A stretch of 63,954 bases of DNA from Reclinomonas americana ATCC 50394 (GCA_048213135.1 PS015119.1:53746-117699), one strand, 5' to 3'. Numbered from the stretch's first letter, positions 25,401 to 38,148 are shown. The notes: generated by a model from the sequence alone, not told the origin. Made by a program: numbers and translations.

Positions 25401-28400
25401 CTCGGCAATGTGGGCCTGCAGTTGCAGAACGGCCTCGTCGGTGAATTCCTCTGTCGCAGTCTCCGCATCGGCGAATTCAGGTCGTTGTTGCACCTCGGCC
25501 AGCTGCTGCATTGCGGCCTCCAGCTTCTCGTGCAACTCGTCAATGGTGGCGCCGCACTCTTCCGTCTGCGACTCGGCCGCCTCAGTCTCGGCGCGAACTT
25601 GCAGCTGGGCAATTTGCTCCCGGGCCTCGGCCAACTGTTGCTCCAGTGACTCGATCTGTGAGACAATCATAAGTGAGTACACCCGTCGCGCTCTGTACAC
25701 CACTCCGCACACAAACCTGCTTGGTCATGTCCTCCACTCGTAGGTCGATGCGCAGAGTGACTTCGGGGCCATTTTCCTGCGCGAAACATGGGAGGTCAGT
25801 TGATTGCACCGAGACGACACAAGAACGATAGCTGCTCACCTTGAGGAGGGCAATCTGCGACTCAAAGTCAGCCACCACAATGTCCATCTCCTCGCGCATC
25901 TGGCCTTCGGCTTGCTCCATCGCCTCCTTCATGGCAAGCATTGCCGCCTCCAGCTGCGCCAAGAATTTCTGTTAGCAGACAGCGTATCGAGCCTCTCCCG
26001 GAGCACTTCGCAACTTCACGGTTGTTGGCCAGAAGCTCGCGGTACACTTCCTCGGACACCGAGTTTGCCTGAGCGCCGCCGTCCTCACTGAGCTCGGCTA
26101 GGAGAGTCTCCAGCTGCGCAGCGTGTTACAATGAGGAAAACCAAACACAACTCTTCTGTGATCACAGACACACCTCGTTGCAGCGATTGTTGGCGGTGCC
26201 CAGCTGTATCTCCAGTGCCTCCTTCTCCTCGTTGACCATCTCCACCTCCACCTTGCGTTCCTCGAGCTCCAGCTCCAGAGTGCTCTGTGAGTCCTGCAAA
26301 TCGCGAATGCGCTCGAGCAGGTCTGCAATCTCGTAGTCCTTTTTCTGCAGCACACAATCACAAACACATTGTCAGCTGGCAACACGTAAACATGTGCGCA
26401 CAAAAGTACACTGACCTCAATGTCGTGTTGCAGCTTGTGGTTCTCCTTTTCCATGTGCGCCATGTGCTGCTCCATCTCCGGTGTCACTGCAGCGGAAAGG
26501 CACGTTAATAGGTGCGTGCGACTTGTGGGAGATGGTGGGGTGTACGCAACAAACGGGCTGGCGCGACTTGAACTTGGCATCGAGCTGCGCCTTGCTCTCC
26601 AGCATCTCTGCCATCTCCTGCACTCGTCGCGAGTCGACTACATCATCGGTCGTCGCCGCAGCCGAGGGAGCAGCGACACTCGAGTCGGTGGGGGCGTCGC
26701 CATCGAGAATCAACATTTGACCGGAGCGACGCTCAAACATGACCGTGTGGCGGCGATTTACCGACTGAGGACGAAGANNNNNNNNNNNNNNNNNNNNNNN
26801 NNNNNNNNNNNNNNNNNNNNNNNNNNNNNNNNNNNNNNNNNNNNNNNNNNNNNNNNNNNNNNNNNNNNNNNNNNNNNNNNNNNNNNNNNNNNNNNNNNNN
26901 NNNNNNNNNNNNNNNNNNNNNNNNNNNNNNNNNNNNNNNNNNNNNNNNNNNNNNNNNNNNNNNNNNNNNNNNNNNNNNNNNNNNNNNNNNNNNNNNNNNN
27001 NNNNNNNNNNNNNNNNNNNNNNNNNNNNNNNNNNNNNNNNNNNNNNNNNNNNNNNNNNNNNNNNNNNNNNNNNNNNNNNNNNNNNNNNNNNNNNNNNNNN
27101 NNNNNNNNNNNNNNNNNNNNNNNNNNNNNNNNNNNNNNNNNNNNNNNNNNNNNNNNNNNNNNNNNNNNNNNNNNNNNNNNNNNNNNNNNNNNNNNNNNNN
27201 NNNNNNNNNNNNNNNNNNNNNNNNNNNNNNNNNNNNNNNNNNNNNNNNNNNNNNNNNNNNNNNNNNNNNNNNNNNNNNNCGGTACGGAATGTGGGCACTA
27301 CAGAGAGACAGGCACGACAGTCAGTGACATCAGCGTAGAGTAAATATCGAAGTACTTGGTAGGAACCTGTTGCCCTCGGACAGCTTGCCAATCACGGTGC
27401 CGAGGGTGAGCAGACTCTTGTTGATCAGTCCACCTTCGCGCAACCGCACTCCTTCGGCGCCCGTCTGCGACACACGCTCGCTTCCGGCCAGATCAACCAG
27501 GTGCTGCGTGATGCGACAACGGCAGAATGTGAGACGAAACAAGATGTCGTGGTGCAAAAAGAGCAACTCAATCGGGCATACCAGCGTGGACACGCGCACA
27601 GCTCCGGTGGCCTCGTCGGCGCCCATCTCCCGGCTCTCAATTGTCTGCAACAAGGCACCGGTGAGTACCGGAAGCACGAAACAGTTCACGAGCTGCGTCC
27701 GTACCAGACGGAAGATGGTGTGCGATCGACTGCTCCGCTCGTTCATGTTGGTGGCACCGACATGGCGATGCTCTGCATTCGCGCGATTCGTGAGTCATGA
27801 AACGGACTTATTCGCTGCACGCTCGCGAGACACACAAACCTTCGCCAGACGCCATCAAGTCCATGACTTGCTCGGCGCACATCACCACCTCCTCCTTGAG
27901 GTCTCCGACAAAGACACCGCGCTGTGTGTGTGTGTGTGTGCAGTGAGTCAGTTGCCATGCCGCACTCACGATTTCCCTCAAGTCACGCACCTCCACGTCT
28001 TCGTGGATCTTGAGGTTGTCGCCCTCGGGGTGCAGCAGGTCGCGGATGACCTCATTGTAAATCTCCAGGTACGACACGCGGAGCAGGAACTCGCGGTCGG
28101 GGGTCTCGGTGATCACGCGGAACACGTCGCGGATGGCCATGGGAATGATGCCGGGAGAGCCCGGCGAGCCGTGCATTGTGTGCGTCTTTCCACTGCTCGT
28201 TTGACCTGCAACATAAGGAACGCAACAGTTGGCTTCTGGTGACCAACCCTGCCTCCGCTAGGCGCATTCACTCACCATACGCAAAAATGGTCCCATTGAA
28301 GCCCATCATGGCTGTGTTGTGGACGTTGAATGATTGCACACACATAGGCACATTAACGCAACACACAGCAGCACGCACCTGCTCCGACAATGTCACGTGC

Positions 28401-28806
28401 CACATTGTCGTACAACTCGTTGGTGGTGGTGTCGGGTCCAAAGATGTGATCTGCACAACAACAACAGCGTGTCAATTCACGACCTTACATCGACGCCGTC
28501 ATGACAACCGCGCACACACACACACACCGAACGAGTAAGTGCACGACGGCAACGGGCGTCCAGAGGCATTGCACTGGAACACGCTGGTGGCGACGAGAAA
28601 CACATGAGCATCCCACCAATCAGCACAAAAAACACACACGACACACCTGTTGGCATCGATGCGCCACACTTCGCGCTGACCACTCTTGAGCTCACGCTCA
28701 TTCAGCCTGCCATGTCAACAATGAGCAACAAACGACGTGCACACGCAACGCAGTCAGCACACACTCACGGTCGAACGCGAACAGAGACGGAAATGTGGTC
28801 CGACAT
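19422..28806 (-). CDS. Kinesin-7 (CENP-E-like) with long coiled-coil tail
   Basis: A plus-end-directed microtubule motor. The start at 28806 gives [13 protein letters not shown], the first motor strand, followed by [17 protein letters not shown] across an intron. The P-loop is [21 protein letters not shown] (about 28180-28290), then [40 protein letters not shown], switch [13 protein letters not shown] and switch [22 protein letters not shown]. The wording [13 protein letters not shown] and DLKEEVV is typical of kinesin-7. The end of the motor and the neck fall in the gap 26778-27279. From 26770 down to about 20400 nearly every exon is Glu/Gln/Leu-rich heptad coiled coil (over 1,200 residues), then a second gap (19685-20391), then a basic tail ending [22 protein letters not shown] sequence lies at 19584-19592. 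A spindle or kinetochore role is inferred from family and length only. Confidence 0.88.
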
Positions 28807-29082
28807 GTGAGAGCGTCACACACTCAAGACTCAAAACACACACGCAGAAACGCAAAGAAAGAAAGAGAGAGACGAGGCGCAGAGAACAGAAACAAACAAC
28901 ACAAGGTGCCCTTTTCTCGTCACAATCCCGCAAAATCCTCCGTGCAACGTTCACTGCGAGCCGGATTGTCTGCGTGGACAATCAACAAACGGCCATCTTT
29001 CTAATCGGTCAACGAGATCACGCCGCGTGCCTTTGAAAGACAGAGACAGACGGAGAAAGAGTGACTGTTGCCTCGCACTCTC
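28807..29082. promoter_or_regulatory. Divergent promoter region, kinesin-7 / FAM184-like
   Basis: 276 bp between the two start codons. The stretch 28840-28900 is AG-rich on the + strand. No TATA-like or other known element stands out. Confidence 0.4.
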
Positions 29083-32000
29083 ATGTCACGCAAACCGGGC
29101 ATGGCTCGTGTGCCCTCGGGCTCAGTGGCAGCCAGTTGTGTCTCAGTCGGACACGTGCTTGTGTGTGTTTGTCTCACACACACTCTCTCTCTCTCTACGC
29201 ACACAGGCGACGCACCCGCCAGTGTGGGCAGCAGTGGTGGCGCCGCATCTGGCGATGTGGATGCGTTTCCCGATGTGCATCACCGCATGAGCAAGAAGAT
29301 CGCACAGCTGTTGTGTATGATATTTCGGGGTAGGCTGTTTGGTATGTTGCGTGACTGACTGATGGTCTGTGTGTGTGCGTGCACAGAACCAAGGTCATCT
29401 ATCACCTCAACACGCAAAACGACAATCATCGATGGGAGATGCAGGCGCTGGCCGACTCGTATGAGAAGGAGATCGAGGATGTTGAGTCTCTCTGCGCTGG
29501 CCTCTCACTCTCGCACGTTCACTCACCCGATCGACTATGTGTGTGTAAAAGGTGGTCCGCGATGCCAATGCCAAGATGACTGTGTACAGGCAGCAAGTGG
29601 AGGCGGCGAAGAACGATCGGAAGACGGCGGATGCGCTCAAGCGACTGGCCGAGGATCACCAGCGAGAGAAGGAGGCAGCGATTCGCGAGTTTGAGGAGTT
29701 CCAGCGTCGCTCGCAGGACGAGCTGAAGCAGACGAAGCGTGATGCGACGCAGAGAATAGAGGCCATGGGATCGGAGCTGGCCTCGCTCAAGCAGGAGATG
29801 CAGCGACGTATCAAGGCCTTTTCCGATGCACTGGAGGTGGCTCGTGCCGGGTCGAACCAGTCGCTGCAGGCCATGATTGAGGCGCATCAGGTCAGTCCGT
29901 TTGTCTGTTTCTGCGTGTGTGCGTGTGTGTGCGAGTCTCTCATTGCCGGTGTCGCCAGACCGAGGTGGCCAACTTGGTGCGCGAGAGCAACGAAAAGTAT
30001 CATCGCATGCTGGCGCAAAAGATGGCCGAGCAGGAGGAGCTGCGTGCGGAGATGGAGGCGGAGCAAGAGAAGGCGCTGAAGCGGCTGCGCGCGGAGCTCG
30101 CTGCCGAGGCCGACAAGTCGTCACGTGCCGCCACGCGAGCTCTCCGAGAGGAGCTGGAGAAGCAAGTGGAGGAGGAGAAGGCTCGTGCCGATCGCCTCGA
30201 TGCCGAAGTCAAACGTCTGCGCGGTGTCGAGACGCGTCTGAACACGGAAGTGATGGAGCTGAAGCGGAGTGTTGCGTAGTCGATTTGATTGATGGAAACG
30301 GGTGGCGAGTCAGTTGGCTGACGCACATGTGTTCTCTGCGCAGAACACGACACTGGAGGAGCAGCTGAATCAGCGAGCCGCAGATTTGGGTCGTGAACGC
30401 GCCGAGCGTGGTGCGGCGGAGATGGAGCTGCGGGCGTTGCAGGATCGCATGAATAAGGCAGTGCAAGGTGTGTGAGTCTCTTTTCTTTTCTCATCATGTT
30501 TTCGGGGAAGTTGCTCACCTGCGGACAGACCGCGAGAACACCATCGATGCTGTGCGCGCCGAGGTTGCCACGCTGCAAGAGACCGTGAAGCGACTCACCA
30601 TGGAGCTCGAGGTGTGTGTTTGGTGTATGATTTCCCTGCTGTCTGGTATATTGGTGGACGCTGATGACACTTTGCTTCTTGCTGTAGCAAACCCAAACGG
30701 GTTCGTCGGACGTACAAATGCAGCTGCATGACTCGCGCAAGGAGAACGAGTCGTTGCGCACGCAAGTCGGTCAGCTGAAGGCCGAGGTTAATAAGCTGGC
30801 CAATGAGGAGTCGGCACTGCAAGAAAAGGTTGGTGTGCGTCGCGGCACCTCCTCTGATGCACGCCATTCACACACTCACGTGACGTCACAGATTGCCGAC
30901 ATGGAGCAAGAGACGGACGTGCTGAAGAAGGTTGTGATGGAACGCGACGGCGAGATCGACAGGTTAAAGGATCGGATTCACTCGCTCAACGAGGAGATGG
31001 CACAGGCTCGCCGCGATGCCGAGGCTGAAAAACGTTTCGTGTGGTTGGGGTGTGAAAGTAGGTGTGCAACTGCTGACTTCCCTTTCGTGCAGGGCGTCTC
31101 GAGGGTGACATTGCCTCTCTGGAGCAGGTGCGTGCCATCCCTCGCAAAGAATGTGCAAGTCACTGATGGCTGACTGGCTGACCGATGCTGTGTGTGTGTG
31201 CGTGTGCAGAGGGCTCGTCAGATTGCCTCCGAGTCGTCGTCTTCGACAGCGGAGTTGCAGGAGCAGAGTCGTCTGGCGATGGACAATCTGCGCTCGCAGC
31301 ACAGGAAAGCACTGGATGAGTTGCACGCGCAGATGGAGGAGAAGAAGACGCGAGAGATTTCGGAGATGATGATCAAGCACGCCAAGGAGATTGAGTCGTG
31401 GAGCCATCGTCTGGGAGCCAAGGAGAGCGAACTGGAGGCGTTACAGGAGGCACTGAAGGCACGAGCGAACTTGTCGTCGGAGGAAGTGCAAGCACTGCGT
31501 GAGCAGCTCGCACAGTTGAAGACCGCCAAGGAGAAGAGCGAGCATGAGGCGCACGCACAGCTTCAGCAAGCGTACGCTTCGGCGGCCGCCAAGGATGCCG
31601 AGATGCAAGCAATGCTGGAGCGCCTGCGAGTTTCGTGCGATATTTCTTTGCCATTTAGTGTGTGCGATTTGTTTTGCCGACGACACTGGCACACAGAACG
31701 ACAAGCAAGCAGTGGAGAAGGAACTGGCCACACTCCGGCAACAGCTCGAATCCGAGCGAGTTGCGTCGCAAGCTCTCCGATCTCATCTGGAGTTGACTTT
31801 GTGATCTTAACACTCTCCCCCGCAGGCCAATGCGCAGAATGCCAGTGGTGATGTGGCGCAGTTGAGGCAACAACTGGCCGATTCTCAACGGCAACGCGAA
31901 AGCGAGCGTACGGAGGCCGAGCAGAGGCTACGCAGCGAAGTGAAGCGCGTGACCGAGGAGATCACTCGCAAATGGTTTGCTGGAAAGCCACTCACCAAAG

Positions 32001-33968
32001 TTTTTCCTTCTGTTCTCACCCCCATTTTTTGTGCGGTGCAGGACCGACGACGTGGAATTCAAGTTGCACGATCAGAAGAGCCGACTGACGGCAGAGCACG
32101 AAGTTGCGCCTCTGGTCCCCCACTGCAGCATGCAGTGCGCTCTTGCTAATTATGTGTGCGACGCAGGGTGCCATGAGGAAGCTCGAGCAGAGCAAGAACG
32201 ACGAGATTGCACGACTGACTGCGGAACTCAACACCGCCAAGAGCCAATCGGAGGCCAGCAGCCGCTCGCTGCAGTCTCAAATGCAGGAGGAACTCAGTCG
32301 TATGCAAGCGGTGCGTGCTATAATGCTGCAATCCTGTGAATATCAATCTCACCGTGCGTGTGCCCTCGGCAGGAGTTGGAAAGAGTACGCGCCGCGGAGC
32401 AGGGCTCCAAAGACGCACTGCAGCGCAAGCTGGAGAGCGACTTGGCACAACTGCGCTCACAGTTGCGCCCACCCCACTTGTCGTGCTTTGTCTCTCGATG
32501 ATTCGAGTGCTCAATTGCTGCGCTGCGTGCAGACATGCGGCCGAGTTGCAACGTGTGCGTGAAGAGGGTGAGAAGCAGTTGCGCGACGCCGTGGCCAAGG
32601 CGCAACGCGAGGGCGACGATCGTGTGGAGGCCGCAAAGCGTGAGCTGCAGGCGCAGATGCAGGCTGCACTGGCGGTCAGTGTTCATCAGACTGAATAGTT
32701 TGCTGGTTCTTCGCAAAAGCTCACCTGGTTTGAAACGTGTGCAGGATGCCAAAAACAAGGCCGACCAGGCCCTCAGCAAGGCGGCTTCTGACATGGCCGC
32801 GGCCAAGGACGCCGACAAGAACAGTGCGCTCGAAGCGTTGCGAGCGGAATTTGCTCGCGAGAAGCAGGCACTCACGGCTCAGCATGCCACCGTGCTGGCC
32901 GACTGGGAGCGGCGCAAGAGCGAGTGGGCAAGTGAAAAGACCGCCCTCGAAGGCGACAAGACGCGCCTGACGGTAATGCCACTTGCGAACTCGATATGTT
33001 GTTGTTTTGGATGACTTGACTGAGATCTGGCTGGCGCAGAACGACGTGCATCGCGTACAATCGCAACTGTCGCAGCTGGAGAACGACTTGCAGACGGCCA
33101 ACAACGAAATCAGAAGACAACTGAACGAGATGATGGAGACGAAGCGGCAGTTGGTGGATGAGATGGCTCAGCGCGAACGCGAGCTGAAGCACGAGCGAGA
33201 TCGTGCACTGGCCGCTCTCGATGCCTCCCACCAAGGCGTGATTGCACGCATGAATGAGGACTTTGGTCGGGCACGCGAGCTGTTTGAGCAAAAGGACGCG
33301 CTGTGGGCGCAGAAGTTGCGGCGCACGCGCTTGGCTGAGGGGTATGAAGATGAGAATGATGATGATGATGCTCACTGTGTTATTCTGTGCCTTCACCAGA
33401 TATGCGGAACTGGAGGACCGCTGGATGCATCGCGAGAGCCGCCCCGAGGACCTGCAGCTCATTCACGATCTGCAAGAGGAGCTTGGCATGACGCAGGAGC
33501 GACTGGCCAAGGCCATCGAGGACATGAAGCTGTACAAGTTGGAGCTCATCAACCGCGAGGAGTCCTACAACAAGACCTTTGGCAGATCGCCCACTGTCGG
33601 CGTGATGAACCCGGTGGGCGGCAGTAACAAGTCCAACGGCAGCGCTTCTGGTGCCGGCAAGCCGCTGCAGAAGCAAAAATCGGCCACCAACGGCATGCAG
33701 CTGGGAGGTATTCCCGGTGGCCTCCCGCCTGTGCCCTCGGCCGCTGGCAGCAGCGGCCGAGCGCCAAGTGTGACACGTACTGGCCCCGCAGGTCCCTCTA
33801 GGTGAGTGGGTGGGAGTCGGGCGAAATTCACTGCACGTGTGTGTCGATAGTCTCTAACCGAGAACAGTCGGTGGTAATTCTTTATGTTCGTTGGTGTGAC
33901 TGAGCAGGCCACCATCGGTCACCAAGGCATCTGGGTCAACGACTCCGACTCGCCTGCCCCCTAGTTGA
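29083..33968 (+). CDS. FAM184-like long coiled-coil protein
   Basis: FAM184 proteins are long coiled coils of poorly known role. The first exons read MSRKPGMARVPSGSVAAS and then VDAFPDVHHRMSKKIAQL, TKVIYHLNTQNDNHRWEMQA and LADSYEKEIED; the M-S-K-K-I-A-Q-L-T-K-V-I-Y-x-L-N-T-x-N-D run is the signature N-terminus of FAM184A/B. Exons from 29550 to 33540 are almost pure heptad coiled coil rich in Glu, Lys, Arg, Gln and Ala (KRLAEDHQREKEAAIREFEE, EQEKALKRLRAELAAEADKS). A conserved-looking block near the end (about 33410-33590) reads DLQEELGMTQERLAKAIEDM, LYKLELINREESYNKTFGR. The C-terminal tail is disordered (Gly/Ser/Pro) and the final exon ends TPTRLPPS at a TGA, 33966-33968. Its N-terminus is head-to-head with the kinesin. 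The start is the first in-frame ATG before the conserved block; an intron just after it is probable but not certain. Confidence 0.8.
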
Positions 33969-34045
33969 CAATGTTATGTGAAAAGAAAGCGAAGAAGACG
34001 AGAAAAAGTAGTGTGTGAAATTCGAATGAAAAATGTTGTGCGTGT

Positions 34046-35766
34046 TTACTCATTGAAGCGGGCGGGTGAGAATGGTCGCAAGTCGAACAACGAGCACTCC
34101 CCGTCCAGCAGCAACTCGGCGACAGCAGCACCGGTGGCAGGGGCGTTGAGGATTCCTGGATTGAGGGAAAGAGTGAGATGGCAGAGAAGGATAAGGAATG
34201 GCAAGTGAAAGGCAGACCCCAGCATGAGTGGCCCGACACCATGTGGATGGTGTTGTGGGAACCAGTCAGTGGCCCGACAATGGGCACATCGTCGTCGGTG
34301 GTCGGCAGGAAGCAGGCCTGGATGGTGTCGACGACGGCACCGCCCTCCTCCGGATCAAGCGCGGTGGAGATGGAGGCCGCCACGTGCTTCAGTACCTGTG
34401 GCAACGAATTGATGGTGAGTGGCGAGTGAAGAGGAGACTCGGGAATAGCATGCACCTCGGCAGACGCGGCATCTGGCTCGACTTCGTCGGGCGATGAGGG
34501 CTGCATGCAGGAGAAGATGAGAAGCTCGTTGCATGACACAAGCGCACTCTCGCACTGCTGCCTCACCAGTACAGCACTCCGGTTCGAGGCACCACAGATG
34601 TAGACCTTGCCCGAGGGACGTGGATAGACCTCGGGGTCGGCGTGGCTGCCGTTGGCCAGGGTGAAGTTGAGGAAGAGGGCGGTGCCACTGATGGGGCGTG
34701 CGGGCTCCAGCACAATCGAGTGCGCCTTGAGACCACCGACGCGCGGCACCTGGATGCCGTACTGCTCGAGCTCCCATTCGTCGAGCACGCACCCCGTCCA
34801 CGGCCCCATGGCCAGCACTGCTCGTGCACGTGCGCGGTGAGCGCAAGAATTTATTTGCTTCTTCTCTCAGCACCTGCCACTCACCCACAGTGTCGCACTC
34901 AATAGGCTCGTCGCGCCCATCGACCAACACCCCTCGTGCACGCCCATCGGCCTCCTACTCGCACCAAACACGGTCACAGACAACCGCACAGACGACAGCC
35001 ACACTCACGCAGACTGACGCGCGCGCACCACTCGCAAACCCGTGGCCCGACCGATGACCAGCTCGCACCGCCCAGTGGCCACCGCAGCCTCCATCAACGC
35101 CTCAGTCAGCTTGCACGGATGCACCTGTGCCGTGGTGTCGGGCGTGCCCAGCTGCTCCACCTGCGTCGGCGGCACACGACCATCCAGCCACTCGAGCGGA
35201 CGCTCCTGTGCAGACAACTTGACCGAGGGCGCCACCACGGGCTTGGCGCCGGCCGCACGCTGCTTCGGTGCACGCTCCGATGCACTCACAGACAACTGTG
35301 TGGTGAGGCACGATGAGGAGAAGGGCAGCGATCGCAGCGAGGAGGAGAATCACCGTCTCCAGTCGACGGTACTCGATGTTCTCCGCGCCAAAACGATCCG
35401 CCAGTGTGTTGTGTAACCTGCTGCAGTGGTGAGCACGCACAGAGGAGCAACGGAGGCACGGAAGACGTGACGCACTCGAACGAGATTCGAGCCATGGCTG
35501 CAGACAGAGAGCGAGAGAATATGCGCATAAATGCACGAGTGGAGGCGTGTGGAGGAAGACAAAGAGTGATGCACGCAACGACCCACTGGACCGCCATCGC
35601 ACCACGACTTGGCGAGGAATCCGCCTGCACGCGCAGAGGCAGCCGCCGCCACTCGTGAGCGTTCGAGGCAAATGACGCGCACAGTGGCCGCCTGTGGATG
35701 CGTGCACAGGTGGTAGCAGATGCTGCTGCCAATGACACCGGCGCCGATAACACAGATGGTGACCAT
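34046..35766 (-). CDS. FAD-dependent oxidoreductase, DAO superfamily (TDA3-like)
   Basis: Glycine/D-amino-acid-oxidase fold flavoprotein. The start at 35766 gives MVTICVIGAGVIGSSICYHL, a GxGxxG dinucleotide-binding turn, followed by CLER (ribose-binding acid) and ASARAGGFLAKSWCD, which matches the ASGKAGGFLA..WCD stretch of yeast TDA3 and its plant and fission-yeast relatives. Middle exons give ERPLEWLDGRVPPTQVEQLG and AQVHPCKLTEALMEAAVATG; then AMGPWTGCVLDEWELEQYGI. The last two exons join as HSCWG|ILNAPATGAAVAELLLDG, the C-terminal FAD-binding motif, and finish RPFSPARFNE. All typical blocks are present in about the normal length, so the gene looks intact. Substrate is unknown; in yeast TDA3 has been tied to endosome-to-Golgi traffic. 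It converges with FAM184-like (77 bp between stops). Confidence 0.8.
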
Positions 35767-36177
35767 GGCGTGAGAGGGAGAAGAGAGGGGGAAGGGAGAG
35801 AGAGAGGACAATCCAAATCCGGACACACGGTGAGACAACCCGCCACTTGCAGAGCTTTGAAGCTGTGCTGGTTGGGGGAGTGAACAAGAGTACTGTACCG
35901 TACGCGCTGCGAATGCGGTTGAAGTTGGTCTACACAAGCCACTGATTGGCGCTCTTGCTGACGAAATCTGTGCGCAGTTTTTCCGAGTGTATCGCGAAGT
36001 TGTCTGTGAAACTTTCTCGGCGACGGCTTCTGAGCAGCACTGGCCACCATTCTCATAGTCACCACGTGCACCACCACCACCGGACTCAGTCACGTGCACT
36101 GCCGATATCAATTGCAACCATTTTCCGAAAACTGTGGTGTCCTCTCGTCACACACACGCGCACTCTGCCATTAACGC
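35767..36177. promoter_or_regulatory. Divergent intergenic region, FAD oxidoreductase / methyltransferase
   Basis: 411 bp between divergent starts. Nothing in it resembles a gene. Some of it may be transcribed 5' UTR, since 'gtgagtg'-like and CT-rich stretches occur, but no element can be assigned. Confidence 0.35.
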
Positions 36178-36891
36178 ATGAGCGCCGCCGACGTGGTCTT
36201 CGAGTTCTCCACCTCCTCCTCCACCTCGCCACTTCGCCTTCGCGGCTTTGCGAATTCGGCGGACCAATGCGCCTCTCATCTCTCGTGCACGGGTCTCACG
36301 CAATGGAGTGGCGGTCTCCGATTGGCCGCGTTTCTCACACGCGAACCGCAACGCGTCTGTGACTTGCGAGTGTTGGAGTTGGGTGCGGGCCTTGGCCTCC
36401 TCTCGGCGGTGAGCGCACGACTGGGTGCGCGGCAGGTGACTGCCACGGACGGCGATGCAGATGCCATGGTTTTGTTGCGCGAGAATCTCTCGGCCAATCG
36501 GTGTGCGGACGTGGTGCACACGGAGACGCTGTGGTGGGGCGATGCGTCGAGTATGGACCGTGTACATGCACACTGCCAGCAACTCGATCGCGAAACTGCG
36601 CAAGCAGTAGCGGAGTCGTCGTGCGACTTGGTGGTCGGTGCCGACTTGCTGTACGACGGAAACGCCAGAGAGTGTTGTGGACCGCTGTTCCGCACAGCTC
36701 GAGCATTCGCCTCCTCGTTTCTGTTGGCGTTTCGACGTCGCGGAGTGCCGCTCGATGAGGTGATGGAGTGCGCGGAGAAGGCGGGATTCGGCACGAGTCG
36801 TGTGCTGGCCGTGTGGGACATGTTTGAGAATGAGTGTGGGTGTGAGCTGACGGACTTTTGGGAGGAGTGTATAGTGGAGTTTGTGGTGTGA
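36178..36891 (+). CDS. Class I SAM-dependent protein-lysine methyltransferase, METTL21/FAM86 type
   Basis: Single-exon 237-residue protein, the usual length for a bare Methyltransf_16 domain. LTQWSGGLRLAAFL is the W/SG-x-x-L motif before the Rossmann fold; VLELGAGLGLLSAVSARLGA is SAM-binding motif I; ATDGDADAMVLLRENL is the acidic post-I loop; CDLVVGADLLYDGNA is the D-x-x-x-x-x-D-x-x-Y/Y-D motif seen in lysine methyltransferases of this group. The C-terminus (FWEECIVEFVV) is a final strand. It probably methylates a lysine on a chaperone, elongation factor or similar protein, but the target cannot be read from the sequence. It is one of the few intronless genes here. Confidence 0.85.
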   Translation: MSAADVVFEFSTSSSTSPLRLRGFANSADQCASHLSCTGLTQWSGGLRLAAFLTREPQRVCDLRVLELGAGLGLLSAVSARLGARQVTATDGDADAMVLLRENLSANRCADVVHTETLWWGDASSMDRVHAHCQQLDRETAQAVAESSCDLVVGADLLYDGNARECCGPLFRTARAFASSFLLAFRRRGVPLDEVMECAEKAGFGTSRVLAVWDMFENECGCELTDFWEECIVEFVV

Positions 36892-37529
36892 TGGTAAACA
36901 TGGGGAAGAAGAGGTGAAGACCAACAACAACAACAAATTCATTGACCAACAAACTCAACACAAGCACCAACTTTTTGAGGGCAGCAGCAGGTTTCCTGTG
37001 TGTGTCGAGTCGAGAATTCAATTCTGCATGTATGTAACAAAGGAGATATACGAAGCGTGTCTAACACTCAGCATTTCTGGGGTCGAGTACAGCACATGCA
37101 GCTAGGAATAGAAGGCCCAAGTGAGGTTGCAGGTCGACGTGGATCTAGATGCAGCGGTGGTACGGAGAGAATTCCAGTCTGTCGATTTCGATATCGCAGC
37201 AGGGCATCGACAGTTCGGCTTCTGCCTTTGCTGTAAGGGGCAATTCGTATTCCTGCTCTGAGATCGTCTTGCAGGTGCGCAGTTACTTGGGCGAGCGGGC
37301 CTGTGGTCTGCGTTCCAGAATTCGAATTCCATCGGATTCGATATCGATACAAAAACTGATCAGACATCGATTTGCATTCTGGAGAACGTGCAACCAAGCA
37401 GCCACCAGCGATTACGATGCTGCGATAGCCGAGAGAATACAGCAAGGCAACCCTACCCGAATTCTTCCGAAAAATTCACTCGTCTCATCTCCATTTCACA
37501 CCGTGAGCCTCGACGACGAACGCGTTGAC
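36892..37529. other. Intergenic spacer with clustered GAATTC palindromes
   Basis: No convincing gene. The stretch is less GC-rich than its surroundings and holds GAATTC at 37014, 37169, 37318, 37324 and 37459, two GATATC sites, and a GTCGAC-plus-GATCTAGAT segment near 37134-37152. It should contain the methyltransferase 3' UTR and the PLAC8 promoter. Confidence 0.6.
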
Positions 37530-38148
37530 ATGACGCAACCTCCCTCCCCTGACACCTTCTCCGACGAGACCCTGTGTGGATGCTGCAACGACCCGTTGTC
37601 ATGGTGCTCTCTATCTCCCCCTCCTCTCTCTCTCTGTGCTCAACATGATCATGAATGTCTTACTGGCTCGCTTTGCGACACACACGCACACACACACACG
37701 CAGCTTCTACTCCTTCTTCTTCCCATGTGTCCAAACGGGCAACAACTGCCTCGACACCAAGCTGGCTCACGAAAACGCTCCCATCAAGTGCGACTGCTGC
37801 CACTGGATCGGTGGATGTACCATCGGCGCCTTCCTGTTCCCCTGCTGGGCAGTGTGTGAGCGACGCCGTGTGCGCAGAGTTTCGCACTCTCTTCCCACCA
37901 CCTCCTCCCTCCCTCTCTCTCTCTCATGCTCATCCTTGCCAACAACGCAGATCCCGCTGCTGAATGGTGTCAAGCAGAATGCGGGCTACTGCTGCACCGA
38001 CTGCTTTGCCGGCTTCTTCTGCCCGTGCTGCAGCACGGCCGAGGTACACCGCGTGTTGCACAACAAGCTGAGACCGAACCTGTTCGTGGCCGACTTTAAG
38101 GAGTCCAAGAGGCCATCGTATCCGGCCTCCAGCTCCACCGTGTTTTAG
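37530..38148 (+). CDS. PLAC8-family cysteine-rich protein
   Basis: Three exons encode a protein of about 130 residues starting MTQPPSPDTFSDETLCGCCN. Joining exon 1 to exon 2 gives CNDPLSC|FYSFFFPCVQTGNN, the C..........C..FPCV.TG block of the PLAC8/DUF614 domain; then CDCCHWIGGCTIGAFLFPCW, and after a second intron GYCCTDCFAGFFCPCCSTAE. The repeated Cys pairs and the two short hydrophobic stretches are standard. The tail ends SSSTVF at TAG. Family members include animal PLAC8/onzin, plant cell-number regulators and cadmium-resistance proteins, usually membrane-associated; some affect metal or calcium handling. Length is normal. Both introns are short, and the first carries an (AC)n stretch before its acceptor. 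Confidence 0.85.

Noticed and set aside
37134-37152. Polylinker-like GCAGGTCGAC...GATCTAGATGCAG segment suggesting cloning vector
   Set aside because: Order and sequence do not match a standard polylinker and the flanks read as ordinary genome; kept only as part of the palindrome-cluster observation.
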